A stretch of 64,000 bases of DNA from the NCBI GenBank assembly GCA_023453795.1, contig JAEXSP010000015.1, forward strand, positions 138,879 through 202,878, given 5' to 3'. The position numbers and the translations under genes are program-made. Shown here one piece after another: positions 34,348 to 43,918 of the stretch. The DNA is from Bacillota bacterium (GTDB lineage Bacteria; Bacillota; Clostridia; Acetivibrionales; JAEXSP01). Positions within the stretch are counted from its first letter, which is position 1. The number at the start of each line of letters is the position of its first letter. Below the pieces are notes generated by a model that was given only the letters and a program-made list of their open reading frames with translations, was not told where the DNA came from and did not search any database.

Positions 34348-36750
34348 TTACCCTACATTCTTCCATACCTTGGAGGCAAGTACTATCATATCGTCAACGG
34401 GAGTTCCTTCACACAGCCTGTAGGCCTCATTTAAAATACTGTCAGCCATATCCTGGGGGTTGGAGGTCTCCAATTCCTGAATGAAGTCCGCAAGATCCTT
34501 TTCACCTTTCTCCGCCTTACTGAAGGCATCTAAAATCCCATCACTGGTCATTATTATAAAATCACCGTTACTTGCCTTTTTGTGAATCAGCTCCATTTCA
34601 ATGTTATTGAGAATTCCCGCCGGAAGTGTTGCAGATTTAACCGTTTCAACGCGTTCCTCCCTTTTTATGAATGTCGGTGAGGCACCTATCTTCACAAACT
34701 CAATCTCTCCTTCGTATAAATCAATGACAGACATATCTATTGTCGAGAAGGCTTCTTCATCGGACTTGAGGACCAATATGGAATTTATCAGCTTAACTGC
34801 AGTATCCTTATCGAAGCCGGACTCCATGAATTGCTCCAAAAGGCTTATAGTTGCCCTGCTGTGAGTGGACGCCCTTTGCCCTGAGCCCATTCCGTCGCTG
34901 ATGGCTATTATGTATTTTCCGTCCCCCGTGTTCATAAATGTATAGCTGTCACCCGACGGCGCATTTTCATTTCTGGGGATCTTAGAAACACCTGTCGTTA
35001 CCCTGAAAGTCTCCTCCTCAACGAGCTTCAGTATGCAAAGGCTGTTTCTGGTCTTTTGGCAGCAGTCGCTGTTCTCCTTTACAATTTTTCTGCCTGTCAC
35101 CTCCGAGACAAGCTTTTCTATAGTACTGATACATAATCTCTTTCCGCCGCAGCCCTTGTGGAAAATGCTTATCTCATATTTGCCCCATTTATTTTCAAAT
35201 ACTATTGCATCAGTTACCTTAATACCCTCCCTGTTAAGTACTGCTACAACAGCATCCTCAATATTTGCCCTGAAGTGTATGTCCATATTGATTTCGGAAG
35301 CAAGGTTGGATACAATCTTTGACAAGCCATCCAATTGCTGGGACACAAGTTCCCTGCTTTCTCCGACCTTGTTCTTCCAGGCCATGTCTACCTTGTATAT
35401 TTCATATACATTATTTACAGCCTTTACGAAATCATTTACCCTTTCGCACCTTTCAATGAAATATTCCGGTATGTCCGAGCTTTCTATCCGTCCCTTGGCA
35501 TCAAGCCTCTCAAACACCTTGAACATTATAAGATATGTATTATAAAAGTTCCTGTCCCAGCAATGCAGGCAAAGGCTGCAGTCTTTACAGACATGGTCTG
35601 CCACCCTGTCAAACAGAGCAGTAATATCCTGTTTCTCCGTAGTGACGCTGATTTCCGATATTTCTCCAAAGGTTTTTGCCAATTCCTTAAAGGTTCTTGA
35701 GAACTTATTGAGTTTTTCTACAGTTATTTCCTTCATCCTTGAGCTATAGCTTATTTTCTCTCCGTTACTCTCGCAGCTTCTGTCAAAGAAGCCGACAAAC
35801 GACAGGATGAATCTTTTGGGAACAAGCATAAAAATGATTACAGCCAGTATGATCTCCTTGAGGTATATAAGTACGTCCATAGAACCGTTTATATATAACG
35901 TCATGATTGCGTTTCCCATAATGAAGCCTAAGGAGGCGCCCGCCTTTCCGAGGTTTTTAAATATTCCCGAAAGGAGGCCGCAAAATGCGTAGGAGGCTAT
36001 TACCAAAGGAGTTGCCGTTGTATTCATACTGACGATAAGACCAACAGTGACCCCTATGGCGGAACCGACACCAGAACCGTATTTATAACTGCACATAAGA
36101 ATAATGAGTATGCAGAGAATATTTTTTATATTAAAGCCCAGAATCGAGGTGCTCGCCATCCCTGAAACGGCTATAGCTGTGAAAATAGCGGTGCTTATCA
36201 TTTCCTCATTGGTGAAAACACTTTTTCTTTTTATGTCGCATATTACAGGCAGTGCGTTTCTAAAAACAAACATAAGCGAAAATACGATGAAAGACTCAAG
36301 CAAGGAGCGGAGCAAATCATATAGGAGAAATCCCTGTAGATAAACTACTACAATTTCCGGGATAAGTATGCTTATAAAGCCTGTTACGGCATATCTGACA
36401 TTCTCCCGGGATTTCAAGTTTTTGAAAGGTATGCTTAATGCATTAAAAAGAAACATGGCTGAAGCAGTTATATATATTTGAACAACGGCTCCATTTGTTA
36501 TCATTCCTGCTATAATTGATATAGCGAGAAATAGCCTGTTTACTTCCATTCCTATTGAAGCAGCGTAAAGAACAATCCCGAAGGGCATGATCCCACCGGC
36601 AAAAGAAGCCCTGCCGAAAAGGAATGCCAGCGGCACAAGTATGGCAGTATTCCTTGAAAAAACGCTGCTGAATATCTTTTTCCCTTTTGTTTTTGCCAGT
36701 TCACTTCCTAAACTGCTTAATCTTCGATACGGTAAAACCTCTGTTTTCAT
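34348..36750 (-). CDS. spoIIE: Stage II sporulation protein E (PP2C phosphatase)
   Basis: 800 residues from the ATG at 36750 (GGGAGG nine bases upstream). A longer reading to 36837 lacks a site. The N-terminal ~320 residues hold about ten transmembrane helices, a central region contains a Cys cluster (CKDCSLCLHCW), and the C-terminal PP2C domain carries metal-binding motifs (SGDSYTF, ISDGMGSG, MTSDGILD, TPVDDMIVLA). It dephosphorylates SpoIIAA to activate sigma-F in the forespore and localises to the polar septum. The full-length gene indicates a spore former. Confidence 0.95.
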   Translation of the reverse strand: MKTEVLPYRRLSSLGSELAKTKGKKIFSSVFSRNTAILVPLAFLFGRASFAGGIMPFGIVLYAASIGMEVNRLFLAISIIAGMITNGAVVQIYITASAMFLFNALSIPFKNLKSRENVRYAVTGFISILIPEIVVVYLQGFLLYDLLRSLLESFIVFSLMFVFRNALPVICDIKRKSVFTNEEMISTAIFTAIAVSGMASTSILGFNIKNILCILIILMCSYKYGSGVGSAIGVTVGLIVSMNTTATPLVIASYAFCGLLSGIFKNLGKAGASLGFIMGNAIMTLYINGSMDVLIYLKEIILAVIIFMLVPKRFILSFVGFFDRSCESNGEKISYSSRMKEITVEKLNKFSRTFKELAKTFGEISEISVTTEKQDITALFDRVADHVCKDCSLCLHCWDRNFYNTYLIMFKVFERLDAKGRIESSDIPEYFIERCERVNDFVKAVNNVYEIYKVDMAWKNKVGESRELVSQQLDGLSKIVSNLASEINMDIHFRANIEDAVVAVLNREGIKVTDAIVFENKWGKYEISIFHKGCGGKRLCISTIEKLVSEVTGRKIVKENSDCCQKTRNSLCILKLVEEETFRVTTGVSKIPRNENAPSGDSYTFMNTGDGKYIIAISDGMGSGQRASTHSRATISLLEQFMESGFDKDTAVKLINSILVLKSDEEAFSTIDMSVIDLYEGEIEFVKIGASPTFIKREERVETVKSATLPAGILNNIEMELIHKKASNGDFIIMTSDGILDAFSKAEKGEKDLADFIQELETSNPQDMADSILNEAYRLCEGTPVDDMIVLASKVWKNVG

Positions 36751-37092
36751 CTTTTGTGGCCTCCCTGATTTTTTAATAAGTCCGTTTTTTAGCCGGCAGA
36801 CTCGATTATAAATAAACCCCGGGAAAATGTTTGTCATTTTTGGTTGCCTGTATCAAAGATTATTTTGACAGATATCTTCAAAAGATAACGGATAATTAAG
36901 TTTGAATTAGTTGAACCGGTAAGCGTTTGAAGTTTGAGGTTGTATGCAAAAGGGAGGATTTTGCGGTTTTTAGTCATAAAGTCAGCAATTTACCTATATA
37001 AAATACATTAAATATCTTATCATGAATTTGCATTCCAGGAACCGAATGCAAATAATTCAAATATGTAATTAATTTATTTTATTACAGATGTA

Positions 37093-37141
37093 ATAAGTTG
37101 AATTAAGCTCATTGTTTAATAAGTAACTTAATTCAACTTAT
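37093..37141. repeat. 15-bp inverted repeat related to the MITE ends
   Basis: Arms 37093-37107 and 37127-37141 are perfect complements, loop 19 nt. The arm begins with the same ATAAGTTGAAT found at the ends of the 97-bp repeat nearby. It is possibly an internally deleted copy. Confidence 0.5.
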
Positions 37142-37150
37142 ATAATAAAA

Positions 37151-37192
37151 AAATAAGCTGCCGACAAATTCACATTCATCGGCAGCTTATTT
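37151..37192 (-). terminator. Terminator of the carbohydrate-binding protein gene
   Basis: Perfect 14-pair stem 37151-37164 with 37179-37192, T-rich on the minus strand. It lies 130 nt past the stop codon, separated from it by the MITE-like repeat. The rest of 36751-37150 is AT-rich with no gene seen. Confidence 0.75.
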
Positions 37193-37227
37193 ATGTGGTT
37201 AAGTCCATTTGCTTGAAATTAATCTAT

Positions 37228-37324
37228 ATAAGTTGAATTAAATAATTAGTGCGAAAGCAAGCAAAATATCCAACGATTCTGGGGATTTTTGCGACGCTTG
37301 AGTACATAATTATTTTCAACTTAT
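37228..37324 (+). mobile_element. MITE-like repeat, copy 1 (97 bp)
   Basis: Bounded by inverted ends ATAAGTTGAA and TTCAACTTAT. About 91% identical to 50013-50110, with one 1-nt indel. Internally it can fold (GCAAAA...ATCC with GGGGATTTTTGC). It abuts the stop codon of the next gene. No coding capacity. Confidence 0.7.
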
Positions 37325-39208
37325 CTAATATCCAAATACCTTAAGTTCATAGAAGCTGACCCAGCTGTTTCTTTGCAATCCGGTTACGGTTATGCGTACA
37401 TAACGTACCGAAGAGGCAGTAAATACATCCTTCTGTATTTGCTGTTTCTTGAGATTGCTCTTCTTATCCACTTTAACAGTCCAATTCACATTGTCGGCTG
37501 ATACTTCTATCTTATAGTTATATGCCTTGTCAGGCAGCTCCCATGTAATCTCCGTTCCGGTCAGGTTATATAAAGCCCCCAGATCCACCTTCCACCAATG
37601 ATTGGCATTGCCGTCGGCAGCAGCCCAACGGGTTGACAAGCTGCCGTCATTCCCCCTCTGCGTAGGATTCTCCTTTTGCTCACTGTCTGAATATGAATTC
37701 TTATTTAGCGCAAGGTTTGTTATTGCCGGAGTGGGAGTAGTTATTGTAATAGCTGCAGTCTTTGCCGAGTTATTTCCGGCCGCGTCGAACGAAGCTACGG
37801 AATACTTATATGTTTTACCCGGCTGCAGCCCGGCGTCGGTACATGTATTACTTTGTACGGTTGCTATTTGTCTGCTGTCCCTGTAGATTTTATAGCCCTG
37901 TACACCAACATTGTCGGTAGATGCCGTCCAGCTAAGTTTTACCTGAGTTGGCGATTCGGGACTGACAGATAACGAGCCCGGAACAGAAGGCGCTTGTGTA
38001 TCGCCGCTTACGCCCGTAACACCAATAACCTTGAATTCGTAAATCGCAGCCCAGCACTCATCTGGAACGCCGGTAACATTTATTCTTACGTAACGGATAT
38101 TGTCAGCGTTAAAGCTGTCTTTCTGAGTGATGCTGGTATTGGTATTGTTGTTTTTATCAACCTTATTAACCCAATTGGTCCCGTCTGTAGAAACCTGTAT
38201 TGTATATTTGTATAATTTGTTTCCAAACTGCCATGTTACTTCTGTTCCTATGATGCTGCAGCCTACGCCCAGATCTACCTGCCACCAATGATTAGGATTG
38301 CTGTCTGCGGCGCACCACATTGTGGACATACTGCCGTCATTTCCGTAAGAAGCATTGTAGCCGGGAAGTAAACTATCGGAACTTGCAGCCTTTTTCAGAG
38401 CAAGGTTTGTCGGATTCTGATTAAGTGTTGAAACATTTATAGTGTTTGAATACCCGGAATTATTCCCTGACTCATCATAAGCAGTCACTGCATATGAATA
38501 CGTTGTACCGTTATGTAATCTCTTATCCGAGTAGGAAGTACCTTTTGTAACAGTTCCTATTTGAGCCCCGTTCCTGTATACTTTATAGCCCTGAACACGG
38601 ATATTGTCACTGGATGCATTCCAGTTCAGGTTTATCTGACTTGTGGAAGCAGGAGTTCCGGTTAATCCTGTCGGAGCGCTCGGCGCCTGTTTGTCACTAT
38701 TGTAAGAAGTCTTTATTTCTACACGGTCTGCGGTAATAGTACTGTCTTTCGATCTATTATTTTTATTTCCGGTAATTCTCACCTTGAGTGTATGATTGCC
38801 CTCTTTAAGTTTATTGCTGCTGTATACACAAGTATTATCACTTCGACGAATCGAATAGAAATCTACAAGCTTCTCATTTCCTCCATCTATTGAAATAGCT
38901 GCTATTCCGTGGATATTGGCTTTAGCCGCATAGAGCCTTATTTCTTCCCCATAGAAAGTAACAGTATAAAAGGAATCCTTTGAATTCGACCAGTGATTGT
39001 CTTGCTGGTAAGCGCCGCCCTGTTTACCGTAATTCCAGCTTCCCGAGTACTGGAACTGGTTGACGGAATTCCCTGTTACATTGTCATTTACATTGATGGT
39101 AATCTTTTTCCCCTTGTCTTTATCCTTCGGGTCATTGCGTGCAAACGCAACAGTAACACTTGATACAGTTATAAGTATCGAAAGCAGAAAACAAATATAT
39201 TTTTTCAC
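37325..39208 (-). CDS. Secreted multi-domain carbohydrate-binding protein (Fn3 and F5/8C modules)
   Basis: 627 residues, GTG start with GGGGGG ribosome site. Signal peptide to about residue 24. Order: an N-terminal jelly-roll-like module (~37-170), Fn3 (~178-262), F5/8 type C or CBM32-like (~268-400), Fn3 (~408-492), second F5/8C (~497-627). The two F5/8C modules share NHWWQVDLG / NHWWKVDLG and YVRINVTG / YVRITVTG. No catalytic domain, dockerin or anchor is seen. It probably binds polysaccharide or cell surface glycans. Downstream of rsgI on the same strand, but with a 300-bp gap and a terminator between. Confidence 0.85.
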   Translation of the reverse strand: MKKYICFLLSILITVSSVTVAFARNDPKDKDKGKKITINVNDNVTGNSVNQFQYSGSWNYGKQGGAYQQDNHWSNSKDSFYTVTFYGEEIRLYAAKANIHGIAAISIDGGNEKLVDFYSIRRSDNTCVYSSNKLKEGNHTLKVRITGNKNNRSKDSTITADRVEIKTSYNSDKQAPSAPTGLTGTPASTSQINLNWNASSDNIRVQGYKVYRNGAQIGTVTKGTSYSDKRLHNGTTYSYAVTAYDESGNNSGYSNTINVSTLNQNPTNLALKKAASSDSLLPGYNASYGNDGSMSTMWCAADSNPNHWWQVDLGVGCSIIGTEVTWQFGNKLYKYTIQVSTDGTNWVNKVDKNNNTNTSITQKDSFNADNIRYVRINVTGVPDECWAAIYEFKVIGVTGVSGDTQAPSVPGSLSVSPESPTQVKLSWTASTDNVGVQGYKIYRDSRQIATVQSNTCTDAGLQPGKTYKYSVASFDAAGNNSAKTAAITITTPTPAITNLALNKNSYSDSEQKENPTQRGNDGSLSTRWAAADGNANHWWKVDLGALYNLTGTEITWELPDKAYNYKIEVSADNVNWTVKVDKKSNLKKQQIQKDVFTASSVRYVRITVTGLQRNSWVSFYELKVFGY

Positions 39209-39480
39209 TTAGCTCCCCCCTGCCAATTTTTTCTATTACAAATATAATGATATATCATAATCGAGGAAGTGAATAGGCTTTTGTAATAATTCACAAAAAG
39301 ATGTAATTTTCCTGTAACAAATAATGTTCAAAACAGTTTTCAAAGCCTGCCATGCCTTATAGAAAGCAGTTTTATCTATGATCGATTAAACTATGTCTAT
39401 AAACTAAATCAATGAAAATCAAGGAAATAGTCCTAAATGTTGTAACATATCTGTAATATTTCCGCAACGTAATTATAATA
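39209..39480. other. Intergenic region between rsgI and the carbohydrate-binding gene
   Basis: About 300 bp, AT-rich, presumably holding the promoter of the downstream secreted protein. I saw no consensus sigma-A promoter; a SigI-type promoter cannot be called by eye. Confidence 0.3.
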
Positions 39481-39533
39481 AACGGAAATAGTAAAGGGGG
39501 AAGCTGTACTAATTACTTCTTATTATTTCCGTT
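39481..39533 (-). terminator. Possible rsgI terminator
   Basis: Perfect 10-pair arms 39481-39490 and 39524-39533, the inner arm overlapping the 3' end of rsgI. T-rich beyond on the minus strand. The loop is long. Confidence 0.4.
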
Positions 39534-40913
39534 GCCGTTGCTCTTGCCATTTCCCTTGTTGTTGCCGTTTCCGTTACCCTTATCTTTTCCATTAACCTTA
39601 TCTTTTTCAATATCATCATTTTTGACAGTATCCAAGCCATCATTTTGCTTTGCAGTTTGATCTTCACTATAACTATTCCCGTTGTTTGTTTTAACCTGCT
39701 CAAGACTATCCCCTGTTCCTACTTCACCCAAGCCTCCAAGGTCATTCCCTTCTTTGACCGGACTTATATCTTGCTTTTCTTTACCTTGACCATTATTACC
39801 GCTATTTGCTTTTTGATGTTTTTCATTTTTATTTTTTGGGCCTTTGCTATCGTTCTGCTTGATCTTATTTTGTTGTGAGTTGTTCTCTTTGTTTTGTTCT
39901 TTTGGGCCTGTCCCCACAACTCCGTCAGCAGGTTTATTGCCCCCCTTTAAACCCTTTTTAGGGTCTTCGATCTTTTTAGGATTCTCGGTCTTCTTAGAGT
40001 TCTCCATCTTTTTGGTGTTATCCGGCTTTTCGGTGTTATCTGGCTTTTTGGGATTTTCTATTTTTTTGGGGTTATCTGCCTTTTTTACTTCACCCTTGCC
40101 TTTCACTTGTTCCGGTACCTTTGATGAACCTTCCCCTGCTTTCTTTACCGGCTGATCAGCCTTGGCGCTGTTTTCTGGAATTGATTTTTTGTTTTTCAAT
40201 GTCTTCATTTCGTCAATCAGCTGCTTAACCGGCGCTTTTTCAAGATTTTCCTCTTTATCTTTTGCCCCAAGCTCCCTCAGCTCTTCTATAAGCTTCCGCT
40301 TGCCGGGAGAAACCCCGGCCTTTCTTGACTCATTGTGCTTTTCAATGCTGATCTGCCGGATCACTACATCAGCTTCAACCTTTGCTGTTTTCAATTCCTT
40401 TGCTACAGTGTTTTTAATATCTTTTTCAAGGCTTTCCACTTTAACTTTGCTTTTTCCCGATACAGTAAATAAAACAGCACTGCTTTTCTTGTCCTTTAGG
40501 TAGCCGCTTTCTATTGCAGACTCCAGAATGCTGCCTATGCCATCCCTGATGCTCTTATTCCGGCTTCCGGTGTTCTGCAGGAGCTTCTTTCCGTCTTCGT
40601 TTATTCCTTCAACCTTTATGATCCTATTAAAGATGTTTGCTGTGATTTCAACGCTTGGATTAATATCTACATTAATATAAGTGTAAGGTACAGTATAGCA
40701 ATATGCTCCAATACTTAAACCGACAATCAGGAAGAAGACTGCTGCTATTGAAGCAATTTTTACGGCAGTTCTCAATTGGAAACTCGAGGCTGATGCAATA
40801 TCAACTTCATATCCAACCTTGTAGCTTACTCTTTTTTTAAGCTTTATAAAATCTCCCTTTTTATCCAAAGCAATTGCGTAATTTCCTTCTATTTCAACAA
40901 TGACTGCTTTCAC
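39513..40913 (-). CDS. rsgI: RsgI-type anti-sigma-I factor with low-complexity extracellular tail
   Basis: 466 residues from the GTG at 40913, with GGAGGTG seven bases upstream. The TTG at 40928 overlaps that site. The N-terminal RsgI domain (1-45) binds SigI. One transmembrane helix (~50-73). The outer domain begins PYTYINVDINPSVEI; Asn85-Pro86 is the site where RsgI proteins are known to self-cleave before intramembrane proteolysis. In cellulosomal clostridia the tail often carries a CBM or glycosidase that senses polysaccharide. Here residues ~200-466 are Lys/Asn/Pro/Gly-rich repeats (NPKKIENPKKPDN, GNGNGNNKGNGKSNGNG) with no recognisable CBM. Immediately follows sigI (5-nt gap). Confidence 0.92.
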   Translation of the reverse strand: MKAVIVEIEGNYAIALDKKGDFIKLKKRVSYKVGYEVDIASASSFQLRTAVKIASIAAVFFLIVGLSIGAYCYTVPYTYINVDINPSVEITANIFNRIIKVEGINEDGKKLLQNTGSRNKSIRDGIGSILESAIESGYLKDKKSSAVLFTVSGKSKVKVESLEKDIKNTVAKELKTAKVEADVVIRQISIEKHNESRKAGVSPGKRKLIEELRELGAKDKEENLEKAPVKQLIDEMKTLKNKKSIPENSAKADQPVKKAGEGSSKVPEQVKGKGEVKKADNPKKIENPKKPDNTEKPDNTKKMENSKKTENPKKIEDPKKGLKGGNKPADGVVGTGPKEQNKENNSQQNKIKQNDSKGPKNKNEKHQKANSGNNGQGKEKQDISPVKEGNDLGGLGEVGTGDSLEQVKTNNGNSYSEDQTAKQNDGLDTVKNDDIEKDKVNGKDKGNGNGNNKGNGKSNGNGNNKK

Positions 40914-40918
40914 CAGCC

Positions 40919-41617
40919 TCACCTCCAATCTATAAAGTCATTTATGTACTGATAGTCCCCTGTTGTTATTAGAATTACCGCTATTATATACTTTCGGGCA
41001 CGGTCAATTTTTTTTCGGGGTATATTTAAACTCTTTTCGATTTCAGCTGCCGGAAGATATTTCTTATGTCTAAGCTGTCTGGTAAGATCAGGGTTCGAGA
41101 GAAGATACTTTACTATGTCCAAGTACATTTTTCTGGTTTTATCATGCTTGGGTGAGGCTTCAGCAAGCTGGAGAAAAGTAATATCCCACTCGGACAGTTC
41201 TTTCTTCAATTGTTCCAGCTCCATCCTTCTGTATTCGCTTATCTGGTCTTTTGAATAATTGTCAACCGCTTCAGCTTCACTTAGGTCAAACTCTTCCTCA
41301 TCACCATAATATTCATTGATAGAAATAACATTACTGTGCTTTTTTTCTTTCCTGTAATAATCAATAAGCCTTCTCTTAATTACGTTTTGGGCAAATGAAA
41401 GAAAGCTTCCTTTCTCTTCCTCATAGGATTTCACAGCTTCAACAAAAGCAAGCATAGCAATGCTAAGTTCGTCATCTTCACCATATTTGACGTAGCGTCC
41501 TGTCACTTTTTCTACGCATGAAGCTATAAAGGGCTTGTATTCCTCGACAAAGCGGTTTATTTCTTCTTCCCTTGTTTTTATATATTCAACACGCTGGTTA
41601 ATAGATGAAAACTTCAT
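40919..41617 (-). CDS. sigI: RNA polymerase sigma-I factor
   Basis: 232 residues. Region 2 motifs: DDELSIAMLAFVEAVKSYEE, then GSFLSFAQNVIKRRLIDYYR. The C-terminal SigI-specific domain (LPAAEIEKSLNIPRKKIDRA) replaces region 4. Held inactive by RsgI, it directs transcription of cellulosome or heat-stress genes in related species. Co-transcribed with rsgI. A TATAAT box lies upstream on the minus strand near 41660. Confidence 0.95.
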   Translation of the reverse strand: MKFSSINQRVEYIKTREEEINRFVEEYKPFIASCVEKVTGRYVKYGEDDELSIAMLAFVEAVKSYEEEKGSFLSFAQNVIKRRLIDYYRKEKKHSNVISINEYYGDEEEFDLSEAEAVDNYSKDQISEYRRMELEQLKKELSEWDITFLQLAEASPKHDKTRKMYLDIVKYLLSNPDLTRQLRHKKYLPAAEIEKSLNIPRKKIDRARKYIIAVILITTGDYQYINDFIDWR

Positions 41618-41690
41618 TTGGGGAACCCCCTGAAAAATCGGAATATGATTGTCAGACAGCTTAAGTTTGATTATACCATATAAATTGCGT

Positions 41691-41756
41691 ATAAAAAATT
41701 AAATCCGGTTTACAAAAACCGGACTAATGCCAAATTTACCATATAATACTTACAAT
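41691..41756. repeat. 66-bp direct repeat, copy A
   Basis: Matches 46777-46842 with four mismatches (offset 5086). It contains an 8-pair hairpin TCCGGTTT / AAACCGGA with T-rich minus-strand sequence, so it also serves as terminator of the VanZ-like gene. Together the two copies bound a 5-kb AT-rich block. Confidence 0.85.
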
Positions 41757-41777
41757 TTGGGATAGTTATTCATAAAT

Positions 41778-42632
41778 TTATAATCTAAACAGCGGCTCCT
41801 CGCTACCCTTGAAATTTCTTTTATAAATTTTTTCAAGGCATATCGCTATTCCAAACCCTACTGCCATACCAATAAAATTCAAAAGCAAATCATCAATATC
41901 TGCAACTCCGACCCCTGTAAAAAACTGAACTGATTCTATTAAAACAATCAGTATTACAGATAATCCAAATTCTTTGCAAAGTCCAATTTTATTTTTATAT
42001 ATGCTCGCATAAAAACCCAATGGGCAGAACAACATAATATTAGCTATTATATTGTATAATGAAACACTCCTGTTTACCTTCACTGTATCAAATAAATATG
42101 GAATAATGGTTCTAAAAGGTATTAAATTAATATGGATAGTATGATTTGTAATTTTCAAAGGAAGATGATTCTTGAGAAATAAAGAATATATAAGAGTAAA
42201 ACAATAGTAGGGAATAAATAATATGGTTATATACCTAAAAAAGGAGTCAAATCCAAAAAACAATCGCTTTTTATCAAGCAATCGAAAAATAAATGAAATA
42301 GAAACAGGAATAAAAAACACAATGGCCAAAACCAGAAATGTTTTATACTCTAATCTTGCCTGGCCTTTTGATAAAGCCCATGATATTCCGATTACTACAG
42401 TAAATGTATTTGTTAAAACAACAGTCAAATATGCAATTAATTTATAGTTTTTGAAAGCAACTAGTAAGAAAATCGTAATAAAAGATTGTGAAATTATAAC
42501 CCCAAGTATAGCAATTTTTAATGAAAAATTAGATAGAACCATTATATTAATAAAAGAAATAAATAATAATAAAATCAACGTAACTACAGCTTTTAAGTCT
42601 ATTTTTTTCATAAATTTCAACTCTCTTTTCAT
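41778..42632 (-). CDS. VanZ-like membrane protein (long form)
   Basis: 284 residues with about eight hydrophobic segments. The VanZ core is in the C-terminal half (LIESVQFFTGVGVADIDDLL, then NFIGMAVGFGI). The alternative ATG at 42611 has an AGAG sequence upstream and may be the true start. It is the last gene of the exporter block, a position where self-protection proteins are often found. That role is inference. Confidence 0.78.
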   Translation of the reverse strand: MKRELKFMKKIDLKAVVTLILLLFISFINIMVLSNFSLKIAILGVIISQSFITIFLLVAFKNYKLIAYLTVVLTNTFTVVIGISWALSKGQARLEYKTFLVLAIVFFIPVSISFIFRLLDKKRLFFGFDSFFRYITILFIPYYCFTLIYSLFLKNHLPLKITNHTIHINLIPFRTIIPYLFDTVKVNRSVSLYNIIANIMLFCPLGFYASIYKNKIGLCKEFGLSVILIVLIESVQFFTGVGVADIDDLLLNFIGMAVGFGIAICLEKIYKRNFKGSEEPLFRL

Positions 42633-42652
42633 AGAATTTATATTTTCAAATA

Positions 42653-43903
42653 CTAATTATCAATTATTTGTGATTTTGGATAAATATTCATAATTTTAAG
42701 TGGAATTCTAATACACACCAAGAAGAATACAGTTATCACAGTAAACGAAGGAATTGCTAATTCAATCTCATATTTCGAAATATTGATTTTGATAAGCGAA
42801 TCTCCAGTTCCAATTTTCAATATAGGATAAATAAGCTCTCTTACAGCAAACACAGAAATTAGAACACTTATACAATACGCTATAATAACTATTATAAAAA
42901 TCTCTAGAAAAATCATCAAAAATATGTGTAAATCCCTATACCCAATCGCCTTAAACAATGCTATGTCGTAAACTTTATTATTAATAACTTTTTCGATTAC
43001 TACCATACATATAACAAAAATAACTAGAATTATCATAACGTTAATAATACGAGAAATTAAAAGTATGAGTTTAAACGACGATATCTCAACACGATTGTCC
43101 TTAATATAGTTTACCGTATATCCATTAATGTTCGAAAGCTTTGAAATAACAGATTTCACATTTTTATAATCATCTATAAAAGCAGTTATTAATAATTCAT
43201 CCTTTGATTGAAATAACTGTCCCCTCTTTTTTTGATATTGAAGAGAAAGATTCTTAAACAAATCATTAATAGGAACAAAAACAACATTTCCTGTATCTGG
43301 AATGTCATCGGAATTATAAATTCCTACAATCTTACACTTGTATAAAAAAAACTTATCGGATTTTTCAGAAACAAACCTAAAAGTCAGTTCTTTACCGATA
43401 TAAGTATTTTCAATTTTCTTATAATTCCCATGCAAGCTGGATCCAACCCTTATTTTAGAAGGAATAATTGCTACATTTTTATCTAGTTCATTAAACGTTT
43501 TTCCATTAGTTATTGAAGGCAAAAGTTGCTTTGGTTCTGATTTAAGAATAAAACCAGAACCGGAAAAGTTATCAATTCCTTTAACCATTGTTACACTTAA
43601 ATCTTTATAATAAGGATATACCTTCAAGATATGCAGAAAGCCTTTAATAGTTTTTATTTCTTTCTGCATATTCAATTGTTTCTGTCTCGAATCTTTATTG
43701 ACCTGTATATTCAATTCTCTATTAGTAGCTATATTATTTAAATTATTCTGAATAGAGCTATTTGATGTTTTAATAAGTGAATTTGAAATCATTAAAACAA
43801 TTATACAAAAAGAAATAAGTATAATATAGATAAAATTATTAAGCTTATTTCTCACGATGTTCAATATAGCTAATTTAATAAAGCCTATGAAATTCATCTT
43901 CAT
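42653..43903 (-). CDS. FtsX/MacB-type ABC permease, subunit 2
   Basis: 416 residues. N-terminal transmembrane helix (~20-42), an extracellular MacB-like periplasmic-core domain (~45-265), then three C-terminal helices with the FtsX-type loop KVYDIALFKAIGYRDLHIFL. Ends PLKIMNIYPKSQIIDN. Acts with the adjacent permease and ATPase as a mechanotransmission-type exporter. 15 nt from the upstream permease gene. Confidence 0.85.
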   Translation of the reverse strand: MKMNFIGFIKLAILNIVRNKLNNFIYIILISFCIIVLMISNSLIKTSNSSIQNNLNNIATNRELNIQVNKDSRQKQLNMQKEIKTIKGFLHILKVYPYYKDLSVTMVKGIDNFSGSGFILKSEPKQLLPSITNGKTFNELDKNVAIIPSKIRVGSSLHGNYKKIENTYIGKELTFRFVSEKSDKFFLYKCKIVGIYNSDDIPDTGNVVFVPINDLFKNLSLQYQKKRGQLFQSKDELLITAFIDDYKNVKSVISKLSNINGYTVNYIKDNRVEISSFKLILLISRIINVMIILVIFVICMVVIEKVINNKVYDIALFKAIGYRDLHIFLMIFLEIFIIVIIAYCISVLISVFAVRELIYPILKIGTGDSLIKINISKYEIELAIPSFTVITVFFLVCIRIPLKIMNIYPKSQIIDN

Positions 43904-43918
43904 CGTCCTTTGCGATTA

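Noticed and set aside
39844..40155. Hydrophobic ORF on the plus strand opposite rsgI
   Set aside because: It is the complement of the Lys/Asn/Pro-rich repeats, which gives Phe/Leu/Ser-rich shadows. No ribosome site.
40919..40928. Overlap of rsgI with sigI by using the TTG start at 40928
   Set aside because: That TTG lies in the GGAGGTG ribosome site. The GTG at 40913 has correct spacing and gives the standard RsgI N-terminus.
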